Positions 46,060 through 56,136 of a stretch of DNA of 64,000 nucleotides are shown piece by piece. Under the pieces are notes generated by a model. That model saw nothing but the letters and a program-made list of their open reading frames with translations, was not told where the DNA came from and did no database searches. The translations under genes were made by a program, and so were the position numbers. Every line of letters begins with the position of its first letter. Position 1 is the first letter of the stretch. Source of the stretch: Boesenbergia rotunda (taxonomy: Eukaryota; Streptophyta; Magnoliopsida; Zingiberales; Zingiberaceae); NCBI GenBank assembly GCA_024364735.1, contig JAGFNQ010004009.1:62001-126000 (forward strand), given 5' to 3'.

Positions 46060-46400
46060 TATATGTTCGTTTTTAATATAATGTATGTTTTATATTAATT
46101 AGAATATCTCACATAAGATAGTCTTTTTCAGTGATTTTTATTGTGATTTTAAAAATATAAAGAGATGTTTCTTTATGTTTCAGGCCTACGTAAAAAACCC
46201 TATCATAACACATGATTTTATGCCGATGTAGGACCTAAAATCTTTTGTTTCAGGCCCACGCTGGGCCTGAAATATTTCTATTTCAGGCCCATGCTGGGCC
46301 TGAAATCTTTTATTTCAGGCCCACATTGGGCCTGAAATCTTTTATTTCAGGCTCAGAGTGGGCCTGAAATCTATTAATTAAGATTTCAGATCTACACTTA
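45600..46400 (-). repeat. GGCCTGAAATC hairpin units, right arm
   Basis: Two units in inverse orientation, with TA-dinucleotide runs at about 45625-45657 and 46028-46063, mirroring the left arm. Confidence 0.85.
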
Positions 46401-46831
46401 GTCTGAAATAAAACGATTTCAGATTTTTTAAATTTTAAGTTTTTCTTATATATTAATATATTTATTAAATATTATTTAATATATTAATTTATATTAATCA
46501 AATATAAAATTTCATTACTTTAATTTTTTAAAATTAGTTGGTAGAAAATTTTTTTTTAATAAAAATAATTTTTTTCTTTCTTTATTTTATATTTTTTAAT
46601 CGATTCCTACATATATTATTTTAAAATATCAAATCTGAAAAAGCAGATTCCATTACCTAAAATTTGTTACTGAAAAAGAAAAAGAGAAAGACATACAGTA
46701 TTTTGCAGGAGGGGTATTAGAGGAAATTCACTAAAATAGATATGCCCTTTGATAATAATGAAACCATGATATGTTTATTTGATAAATACTAATTATTGAG
46801 TACGTTTTTTTATAAATTGCCGAAGAGGATT

Positions 46832-46931
46832 TATGCTCGTAGGCGACCAAGTTACTTGATTTCAGGACAGAGGTGATGCGTTGAACGGTGCTGATGCCAA
46901 GGTGTTGTCTCGGTAGGCGGTAGCACAAATC
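46832..46931. other. Locus sequence right of the fold-back element
   Basis: Moderately GC-rich sequence between the fold-back TSD and the candidate first exon at 46932. A minus-strand frame crosses it but shows no known domain. Confidence 0.3.
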
Positions 46932-47439
46932 ATGCGCTTGGCCTTGTGGAGGGAGACGGCGTTGGTGGTCGAAAACAGGACGTGAGTTTTTTTCCCACTT
47001 TATATTAATTAAGGAAACAAAACATTACAATTTATATACAAAAAATTTTCAATCATAATTTTAAGAAAAGGTCCCTTTTTTCTCCATGGACAACTTGCAT
47101 TTGCCTAGGATTGATGTTAATAAAATTTTTGAGGCACAAGAATGCCATATCGAAAATACACGATTGATTGCCTTTGGACAGATTTTAGTAGATGATTTTG
47201 GTCTCCTTGTCTCAGCAGACGACTACGGTGGGCCTGTTAAATGTTGTCGACTTGTGGATAATTTTATTTTAATTCAGGAACAAATAGTAAAAGAAAAGTG
47301 AGTGGGTTTTGTTTGAATTAATTTTTTCTCATTTTATTAATCTTTTAATTATAGAGCAAGTGTTGTTAAGGGAATATGTTTAACAGATGGAACAGGTATC
47401 TTTTTGATAAAAAATTTGAAATATATATTTAGATTTTAG
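46932..47439 (+). CDS. Candidate small multi-exon gene or remnant, function unknown
   Basis: Three segments join in one frame through GT-AG introns. Exon A 46932-46981 (ATG, 50 nt, ends before GTGAGT). Exon B 47109-47297, preceded by a pyrimidine-rich CATTTGCCTAG and ending at GTGAGT. Exon C from 47355 after TTTTAATTATAG, open to TAG at 47437-47439 or leaving at a further GTATCT near 47396. Phases match at both junctions. Alternatively translation could start at ATG 47086, inside exon B's upstream intron. No family recognised. The segment lies just outside the fold-back element and 120 bp before a hAT-like element, so it could be the 5' part of a disrupted gene. No transcript evidence. Confidence 0.3.
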
Positions 47440-47566
47440 ACCCAAAATAATAAAGATAGATATTCTAATTAAAAAAATCATTCTTTTAACTTGCTATTAA
47501 AATATTTAAATATATTTGAATCAGTACTTCACTAATAGATGAAAATTTAGGCCATTACGTTCCAGA

Positions 47567-48078
47567 TAGGGGTGTAAATAAACCAAATTACTTGCGAGCT
47601 ATTCGGGTCTCGGTTCGATAGAAGTTTGTTCGAGCTCGTTTAATAAAGCTCGTTAATATTAACGAACCAAACTCAACTCAGCAGTATTCGGTTCGTTAGC
47701 TCATGAGTAGACTCGTTAATAAGCTCGTGAGCTAGTTCGTAAAATATAAAATTAATATTTAATATTAAAAATATAATTTTGACACTTTTACATTTAATAA
47801 ATATAAAATATCCAATAAAAATTATTTGTATGAATAAAATTATAGATTTTAGTAAATATTTTATATTTTTTAGAATATATATATATTTTTTTATAAATTG
47901 ATGAATAATTTAATTAATAATTTATATTTGATAAGTTCATTTATGGCTCGATTAGGCTCGAATATGCTCGTGAGCCATTACTGTATTCGATAAATTAAGC
48001 TCGAGCTCGGCTCGATAATAAACGAACCAAACTCAAACTCTCAGATATTCGACTCGGCTCGGTTTGATTACATCCCTA
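47567..48078. mobile_element. hAT-like miniature element (512 bp)
   Basis: Ends are TAGGGGTGTAAATAAACC and, inverted, TAGGGATGTAATCAAACC. The flanking 8-mers GTTCCAGA (47559-47566) and GTTCCAAA (48079-48086) differ at one base, matching the 8-bp duplication of hAT elements. The interior has many GCTCG/CGAGC motifs (GAGCTCGTTAATA and the like) and no transposase. Confidence 0.8.
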
Positions 48079-48086
48079 GTTCCAAA

Positions 48087-48860
48087 AGATATGACTCTAA
48101 ATTTCTATTGGATAATCTATCTGAGATACTTGAGTTGAATTGAAATTTCACAAAATTAATTTTCTTATCTATTAAGATAACTTAAGCAGATAATCTCATG
48201 CTATCAACGGAGACTGATTTTGCCAGGCTTCCGGTGGTCAGAACATTGGTTTTGGTCCAAGTCGGGATTCCACATGATTGCCTGATTAGAGACTTGCTCG
48301 AGTCATCAACTACCAAGCTTCTAGACTCCTGAGTCTAAGTACCAAGTCCCGATCCGGAGTCCGAATGTAGACTCACGACTCCAAATACTACCGAGTCGGG
48401 ACGAGGGTTGTCAAGTTGATGTCGAGCGTTCCCAAATGGAATGCTGAGTTTGGAGCGTCGAGTCCTCCTGAGTGGATGTCGAGTCCGAAATCAGGTCAGT
48501 TCTGAGTGAAAGTAGAGTCAATCCTGATTGGATCCCATGGGGAAGCAGAATGCTTCCGAGTGGATCTCCCAAGTCGAGAAGAAGCATCCCTCGACTACTC
48601 CCGAATGGATCTTCATGTGGTGCTCCCGAACAAACCACCAAATTTGGAATGGAAGATCCAGAGTGATGAGTCAAGAACATGACTCGCGAACGCCAAGTCA
48701 GGAAGAAGGCTTTCAAGTGTCGAGTCACGAAGAGGATGCCTAGTGAGAAACCGAGGCCTACGCTCAACGTAGTATTCTTGAAACAGATTTGCTAAACTTC
48801 CGACTGTGCTTCAAGGTTTTCTCGAGTCGACTGTTTCCTAAGATACAATGGTAGATTGTG
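48087..48860. other. Non-coding stretch rich in GAGTC/GACTC
   Basis: The pentamer GAGTC or its complement recurs at short irregular intervals from about 48300 to 48740. Short frames on both strands arise from this but show no domain. No gene supported. Confidence 0.55.
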
Positions 48861-48941
48861 ATCATCACGAAGCATTGATGGATCATGATGAAGTAAGATA
48901 GTACCTTATTGTTATCACGAGGAGTTTGCTAAGCAAAATTG

Positions 48942-49400
48942 CATGACAGACAAGGAGCTTCGAGAATGAAAAAAAGTGGATGGTTACAAAATCACCATTC
49001 AAAATGTTGGTTGTTCCACTTTGGCAAATTTGGCTCCTACCAGTCACACATGAGTTAATTTTGTTCAATACAAATCCGGACCCTAAATTTGCACTACCCC
49101 TACATGATAAACAATGAGCTCGGAGAACGAAGGAAGGTGGATGGTTACGAAATCACCATTCAAAATGTTGATTGCTCCACTTAGACAAATTTTGCTCCTA
49201 CTAGTCACACATGAGTGAACTTGGTTTAATACAAATTTAGGCTCTAAATTTACACCACCCCTTGTGTACTCACCATTCAAATGTTGGTTGTTCCACTTGA
49301 GAAAATTTTGTTTCGACCGATCAGACATCGACGTGTTTAGGTCATGCTCACACATGGTCAACTTGGTTCAGTACAAATCTGGGTCCTAAATTTGTTCACA
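48942..49400. repeat. Three diverged direct repeats (~161 bp)
   Basis: Units near 48942, 49105 and 49266 share GTGGATGGTTAC, AATCACCATTCAAAATGTTG, CACACATGAG and AATACAAAT segments. The third lacks its first third and carries an insertion. Confidence 0.8.
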
Positions 49401-51430
49401 TTATACATGCATGTACAACAATAAACTAATAATAGTGCCAAGAAACATTCAATGTGGGACTAAACCTATATACAAAAGTAGTCTTTTTTCCTCTCAATTT
49501 TTTTTTATTCACTTATATCCAACAATTTCATAGGGTGTTTCGTTTCAACGTCTCATTTCAATGACCTATGAACATTATGCGATTGAAATTTATAGGATAC
49601 TTTTCAATACATGTATTTTACACGTAATTATTTGGACGGAAGAATGATTTTTAAAACAAAAATGATATACAACGTGAATTTACAGCGTGAAACTCAACGT
49701 GAAACACAATTACAGCGATCCTCGACAGGTTCACCGTGCCCACCAGGGTATAGTTTGGTTCGGGGCAGTGGCCAAAGGTTGCCGCCGCTGTTCAAGTATC
49801 AATCGGACGTATACACAAAAGGTATCATGTTATTCATGTTGAATTTTACGTTGCAAATTCACGATCTTTATCGTAGCTCTTTTTAAAAAATGTTTAGTAA
49901 AACGTAGGGTTTTTTTTTTTGTACTTCGTGCTTTCCACGAAAACAGCCATGATTGTTAGTAAAAATCGCCTTGTTTTTTTTTAAAAGCATTCATTTTTGA
50001 TCCATGAAAATATGCTAAACCTGTGGTCAGACAATTGATGAATTCTATCGATTAATGTATCGATAATTACAAATAGTAGGTTAAAAACTCAACTGAAGTA
50101 TTCAGCAGATCTCGATTAATCAACTACTATATAGGACCAATCACTATTATACTCCTAATCCTGAATAAAAAGTCCTTTAGTCGATTGGGACTCAACTGCA
50201 CATTTTAAAAGTGATCTGAACCTTAGAAGTTTCAGTACTTTCTGGCATCTCAATTATCGAAAGTTATTCTGATTCATCATTAATAAACTGAATATTATCG
50301 AAATTTATATTCGGAATGACTATTTTTTCCCCTTATGAGATGAGATAAACCTCTTTTTATTAGAATTGGAAAATTAAAATTGAATCGAAATTTCAAAATT
50401 CAGACAATAATAAAGAAGATTGTGTGAAAATAATAAAATGAATTATCTATTTATAGAATTTAATGAAAAAAATGTCAAATAATTTTAACAGTAAAAAAAT
50501 TTTAAAAATGCTTTCCAATGATTGTTACAAATAGAAAAAAAATTAAAATTGAACTGACAAGTCAAACTGTCGATTCAAACCGTCAGTTGTGGGCCTGAAA
50601 CCCAAATGGCAGTATCTTGGAGGACCTATCTCGTGGTCTGATCTGCTTCAACTGTCTCAATTTTCTCCTTCACAGATAAAAATCAAACGGAAAAGTCTTC
50701 CCCTTCTTGTTCAAGCCCATGAAGAGCCCGGCCTCTTAAATTCCTGGCCCATTAACTCACAACAAACCCGAGTTGGATGTATGAGAAAGCTTAGATAAGA
50801 TCAAATGAAAGCTTCGATAAGCTATTTTTAAAAAAATTAATTTAAACATAAATATTTGCAGCCCAAAGGTTACATTTTAGTTCTCTAATATAAACAACTG
50901 AAACAAGTCTAGCAAATCCTAATAAAACATATCTAATTAAGCCACGACAAGACATTGACAAGGCTTGTTGACTAATAGAGAGAATCAAATTAAAGAGGAC
51001 CAATGAGTCGTAAAATAGCTAATTTCAGGTTATTGATGAATTAAGAGGCAATGACATATTATGATTAATATTAGTTAATTTCTGAGGCCGACACACCAAT
51101 GAAGCTGGTGGTTGAACTCCACCAGCAAAATTATTCGAATAATAATAATTATTATTTTTAAAAAAAGCAAAGAAAATTTGGCGACCAATCAGAGAAGGTT
51201 TTAAAAAGACAAAGTTTAGGCCATAAAGCAACATGCCTAACATCAGACCATGTGTTCGTCGACAAGGAAATTATGCTCGGAATCAATTTGACAGAAGGTT
51301 CATTCCCTTTGACAGCCTTCCAACATATAAAATATGCCATCCAACATCATACGATCGATCCAGATAAACTGAATGATCTATACGAATCAATACCTCAAAT
51401 ATAGTCGAAACTCCAAAGACTTTACATATG
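49401..51430. other. AT-rich intergenic DNA, nothing supported
   Basis: Read on both strands. Short frames only, no domain, no clear terminal repeats. A short frame at 50589-50798 would need a GTG start. Confidence 0.6.
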
Positions 51431-51434
51431 CACC

Positions 51435-51436
<2 letters not shown>

Positions 51437-51479
<43 letters not shown>
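51437..51479. repeat. (TC)n microsatellite
   Basis: About 21 TC units without interruption. Confidence 0.95.
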
Positions 51480-51480
<1 letters not shown>

Positions 51481-51529
51481 GATCCAAGCCCTTAGATTCA
51501 TGCAGTAATATTTTTTTTAACTCCGGAAT

Positions 51530-51800
51530 TAAACTAATTAGATGATACCTTTAGAATTTAAGATATAGTTATAGTGTTTAAGATAAAAAAAAATAAATCT
51601 AAACAATTTTAAATACTCACAGGATATATATTAGGGTGCCTAATAGTATTTTTAATTTTTTTTTAACTTTAAGGTGAAGCCAATTAAATTTTACCTTTTT
51701 AGAGTTTGAGGGTTGAGCTATAGTGTTCAAGATAAAAGAAAATTAAAACTAAAAAATTTTAGATGTTCGCAGGATATAATTAGGGTCGTCTTCGGAAAAT
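51530..51800. repeat. Diverged direct repeat (~145 bp x 2)
   Basis: Two segments share TATAGTGTT(T/C)AAGATAAAA and GCAGGATATA-like motifs at matching spacing. Probably an old duplicated repeat. Confidence 0.5.
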
Positions 51801-51882
51801 TAGAAGCTCATTGGAGGCTCTATGTCAATTTTAAGATGAAAGATGATTAAGCGAGAAAAAGAGAAAATACAATTTTAGAAAA

Positions 51883-51887
<5 letters not shown>

Positions 51888-51959
<72 letters not shown>
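51888..51959. repeat. (AT)n microsatellite
   Basis: About 36 AT units just upstream of the Athila-type element. Confidence 0.95.
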
Positions 51960-51962
<3 letters not shown>

Positions 51963-52039
51963 TTTTAAGCCCTAATTCAGGTTCGTTCTAAATATTATAT
52001 GCTTAAAAAATTAATTTATTATCAAATTTAATAGATCAC

Positions 52040-54343
52040 TGATAAGTATCATTTTATTGATTATTTTAGATGTTAAAATCCATGTTTGACCCATGTTTTT
52101 CTTGCTTAATTGTGAATTTACCCTAGGTTCTAGGACTTACCTTTATTTTGGACTTAATTGCAAATCTGTACATATTTGAATTATTTGGACACTAAATTTT
52201 TATCTATTTTTTGTAGGCATGAAAGGATCATGGACCTAGGGCATACTGGGTCAAACTTGAGTCGGAAGTGGACCCGGATCGAGTTATCAAGCTTCGGATT
52301 AATCTGGGCCGTCCGATTCAAAATCGGCTAGATCTGAGCCATCTGGGACCATCTGAGGCAATCCGAGCTAGGGTTAGGGCTGATCAAGTACTGAGATCAA
52401 GATCTGAGACTTTCATCCCAATCAGAGATCATCCAACTGTTGGATCAAGCTCAGAGGGTTCTAGACTGTCCATTCAAAGATTAGGTTGATCTGGACCATC
52501 CGTTGCAAATCTGGAGGATCTGAGCTACCCCGAGGCAGATCCTGACCCTTGATCAACATCTCAAATTTGGTTCAGATCAGATGAAGATCAGCCGTTGGAT
52601 TTTTCAAATCAATCTGAGCCGTCCTTGTCAAGTACTTAATCAAAATTTCGCCCAGCTTTCTTCCTCGTCGCGTCTTCGCCGTTTCTTCGTGTTCTTCAGC
52701 AGTTCATCATCGTTTCTTCAAGTTCTTCATCTAAGGAGGTGTGACCACCTCAATCTCAACCTTGGATCATTATCTGAATCATTGGAAGATAGCTTCGGTG
52801 GAGAATTCATCTCAGATTTGCGCTGGACAGAGCTGTTTGAGGGTTTCACAGCTTTGTGGTCCGATCACTCGGATCTCATCCCAATGCCATTTCCGATCAT
52901 CTGAGCCATCTGTAGGGGTTCTCAGGTGAGCTCAGAGATCTTCAAATCATCATCGCAAGCCATTAAACTGAGATCGAAGAGTTCGGATTGGATTTCCCTA
53001 GTTGAGTGCAGTTTGAGCAGAGTCGAGATTGAAGCTATTTCCACTGATTTGCGGAGCTGAAGGGGTTCTTGGCTTGCCTTGCGTGACGAAAAGGAGGTTT
53101 TGAGCTCGGGAAGGAATTGAGGATAGTTTCGTAGTTAATTTTCAGTTTTAGCTGTATTTTATTTCTGCACTCATTTCAGTTTGAATTTTCTGTATTAGCA
53201 CTTAGATTTCGTTTCTTAATTGTTCCTGCTTAATTAGGTTTATATCCTTCAAGTCAAGTAGTTTAGGAAGCTTGTCTAGTGGACAATTGCTTTTAATTTC
53301 AGTTATTTTCTGCTTAAATCCTTGCGTATCAGTTTGTATCCCTGTTTTCAGCTTGCGTATCAACCATTCTGCAATTCAGTGATTTTCTGAAATTCTCAAT
53401 GTGTAATGCATTTAGTTTGTAGGTGAATTTGATCTTCTGAACGTTTAACTTCCAGCCATTGTAATCAGTCGCTTTGCTTGGTGTAGAATGCAAATTCTGT
53501 TCCTGAATTTCTGCATTTCAGTCATGTTTTCCTGCACATTCAGTTTCTGCATTTTTGTGCTCTAGAATTTCTGATTTCAGCTCTTAAATTCCTTCACTTA
53601 GTCTTGCATAGTTCCTCCCTAATAGCCTTATTTCCAAATTGAATCGATCAGTTTAAAAATCTGAGTTGAAAGTTTACCATTTTCGAAATTAGTGTTAGTT
53701 TTTGGCACAAAGGGTTTCCCTTGCGTGCCACACTGTTTTGGACCTGTTTGCATCCGAAATTAACCTATTTTTTTGGTATATGATTGTGTTTGAAATCAAT
53801 AAGTATAGCATGCAGCATTTCAGAATTTCATCTGCATTTGTTTGCTTTAGGAAGTTGTAGCTAGTTGTGTTGAGTTTGTTGAATGTTTGGTTACTAAATT
53901 TCGTAGTTAACAAGTTTTCAAGTTAGTTTGCTTCAGAAAATTCCAGCCCAACTTTTATACATTTGGTCAGCATTTGATTTGCATTTTATATCACTTTTAT
54001 TTTCCTCTTAATTTCGGTTTAGCAGCCTGGGTAGATTAAGTTTTCTATTGGCTAAGTTCTTTAGTTTCCGCCACTTGTTTAGTTCTTTTGGTTAAAGTTC
54101 TTTTCTTCTCATTTCATTTTCATTTCCGAATTGCAACCCAAAACCTAAATTTCATTTGAAACCCAAAAAATAGTAACGACACATAAACCCAAGTTAGAAT
54201 CAAACAACATCAACCAGCCCTAGGAAAAATACGACATGTGGCCCCTTTACTATGCTTTTATTCTTTGATTGCAAAAAGGGTTTCCAGCTTACAAATATCT
54301 AAATTTTGAGACCCACTTTCGTAACACCTATTTGAGGGCATCA
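52040..54343 (+). repeat. Element A 5' LTR (2304 bp)
   Basis: It starts TGATAAGTATCA and ends GAGGGCATCA, 7 bp before the primer site. The first 250 bp match the LTR at 63015. The left flank is ATCAC (52035-52039). The region 52250-52640 holds many GATCTGAGCC and CCATCCG motifs. Confidence 0.88.
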
Positions 54344-54350
54344 AAATTTT

Positions 54351-54367
54351 TGGCGCCGTTGCCGGGG
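54351..54367 (+). promoter_or_regulatory. Primer binding site, tRNA-Asp (element A)
   Basis: TGGCGCCGTTGCCGGGG is complementary to the 3' end of plant tRNA-Asp, the primer used by Athila-type gypsy elements. Confidence 0.9.
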
Positions 54368-54515
54368 AAGCAACTAGTTGATTTGTTTGATTTTTGCTTG
54401 TGCACTTATTTCACATCTTTCTTGATTCATTTTTGTGCTTACTGCTATATCTGGTCATTTGATTTTATTTGTTTCATCTTTTTATCTACTTTTATTGCGA
54501 TTTGTTTTTGGTTTT

Positions 54516-56136
54516 ATGACCAGGTCTACAGGTGGTGATCTTGAAGAATTTGACCCTGAAATTGAGAGGACTTTCAGAGCAAGGAGGAACCAAGGCATTC
54601 TTTCAGAGACTACAGATATTCCTCCTCTTCAGACCATTCCCACTCATTCAGGCAGTATCATGGCAAACCACCAGAAGACTATGAAGGAACTCGCAGCACC
54701 AGATGCTTCATTTCAGTATTCCAACATTGCTTATCCAGAGTTGGCTGGAGATTTTGAGCTTAGATCTGGACTCATCCATTTGCTGCCCAAGTTTCAAGGA
54801 TTATCTGGAGAAGATCCAAATAGACACCTGCATGAGTTTCACGTAGTATGCTCCACTATGAAGCCTCAGGGCATTTCAGAAGAAGACATTAAGCTGAGAG
54901 TTTTTCCCTTCACACTGACAGGAGCAGCAAAAGATTGGTTTTACTACCTACCCACTGGGCACGTGTCTAGTTGGATTTCGATGAAGAAAGCATTTTTGGA
55001 AAAATATTTCCCAGCCTCCAAAACAGCAATAATTAGAAAAAGCATTTGTGGCATTCAGCAAGTAGTGGGTGAGACGCTTTATGATTACTAGGAGAGATTC
55101 AACAAATTATGTTCAAGTTGCCCACAGCACCAGATCAGCGAGCAGCTTCTGATTCAGTACTTTTATGAGGGATTGCTGCAGATGGACAGGATTATGATAG
55201 ATGCTGCAGCTGGAGGAGCCCTAGTGAACAAAACGCCAGATCAAGCTAGGGAGCTCATTTCTAATATGGATGAGAACTCACAACAATTTGGAAGCAGAGC
55301 ACTGACCACCAGAGGAGTGGGTGAAGTTCAGGTAGTTCCTACTGATCAGAAGGAGGTTAAGAATGCATTGATAGAGCTCACATCAGCGGTTAAGCAAATT
55401 GAACTAAATATTGCAAGGCAAAATTCAACTCCTTCAGTACCTCCACAGTCAAGCCAAGTGATGAGTGTGTGTGGCATTTGCGCTAGCCAAGAACACAATT
55501 CGGATTCATGTCCCAACCTCCAACAAGATGAGTCACTAGCGGCATTGGTTAGGGGACAATTTCAAGCAAGAAACAACCCTTACTCCTCTACTTATAACCC
55601 CGGTTGGAGGGATCATCCAAATCTGAGGTACGGGAACTCTTTCTGCCAACAAAACCCTCAACAACAACAATTGCAGCAGCCTCCATAGAATTTCCAGCAA
55701 TAACAGCAACAATTCCAGCAGCCACAGCAATTTTAGCCCCTAAATCCGAATTTTCAGCCTACATTTCAGCAACCGCAGCCCCAATTTCAGCAATTCCAGC
55801 CTCAATTCCAGCCATATCAGCAAGGGCAGCAAGGTTTTCAATCATTTTCAACTTTCCAACCTCAAAACCAGCAAACTTTCCAGCCTTCACAGCCCTATAA
55901 TTTGAATTTCCAGCCTTACAATCAAGGGTTTCAGCCTATGCAAAATCAGTCCTCACCACAGAATTTTCCATTTCAAAATCAGAATTTTCAAGGATACAAC
56001 TCTCAGCAAGGTTTCCAAGCATGTCAGCCCTCTAATCAGCCCTATCAACAGCCAACTCAGCCCTCTTATCAGCCCCAATTCCAACCGCAGCAGGGTAAAG
56101 TTTTTCAGCCTACTACTTCATCATTTCAGGGACCAT
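54516..56136 (+). pseudogene. gag: Athila-type gag of element A, four in-frame stops, 3' truncated
   Basis: The ATG at 54516 (MTRSTGGDLEEFDPE) is the family start; the frame upstream to 54435 is leader. Retrotrans_gag region: LLPKFQGLSGEDPNRHLHEF, GAAKDWFYYLP, FLEKYFPASKTA, ISEQLLIQYFYEGLL. The zinc knuckle CX2CX4HX4C is at about 55470-55510 (CGICASQEHNSDSC). A Gln-rich tail of FQPQ/QQ repeats follows. Stops in the same frame: TAG 55089-55091 (Trp in the family, YDYWERF), TAG 55686-55688, and TAA and TAG within the Gln run near 55700-55735; all are explained by a single C-to-T or G-to-A change. Cut at 56136 by the B LTR, so nothing of pol remains here. Confidence 0.88.

Larger units (their letters stand above)
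42732..46822. mobile_element. 4.1-kb fold-back element with 9-bp TSD (Mutator-like, non-autonomous)
   Basis: Almost the whole element is one inverted repeat. Ends are CGGCAATTTA and TAAATTGCCG, and the outer 200 bp of the arms align base by base (for example the TTAGTGAACTTCCTCTAATA segment near 42820). It is flanked by AAGAGGATT on both sides (42723-42731 and 46823-46831). A 9-bp duplication and long terminal inverted repeats are the marks of Mutator-like elements. No transposase frame inside. The centre of symmetry is near 44962; the left arm is about 370 bp longer because it has one more internal unit. Confidence 0.9.

Noticed and set aside
46731..46928. Minus-strand frame across the fold-back edge
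   Set aside because: It crosses the element boundary and TSD, so it cannot be an ancestral gene, and it has no domain.
48411..48767. 118-codon minus-strand frame and overlapping plus-strand frames
   Set aside because: Produced by the GAGTC-rich, stop-poor stretch; frames on both strands are equally open.
50589..50798. Short plus-strand frame
   Set aside because: No ATG at the start, no domain, AT-rich surroundings.
51283..51501. Minus-strand frame with an Arg-Glu run
   Set aside because: The run is the translation of the TC microsatellite.
54435..54515. Upstream ATG extending the Athila-type gag
   Set aside because: The extra residues are T-rich leader translation; the family start MTRSTGG is at 54516.
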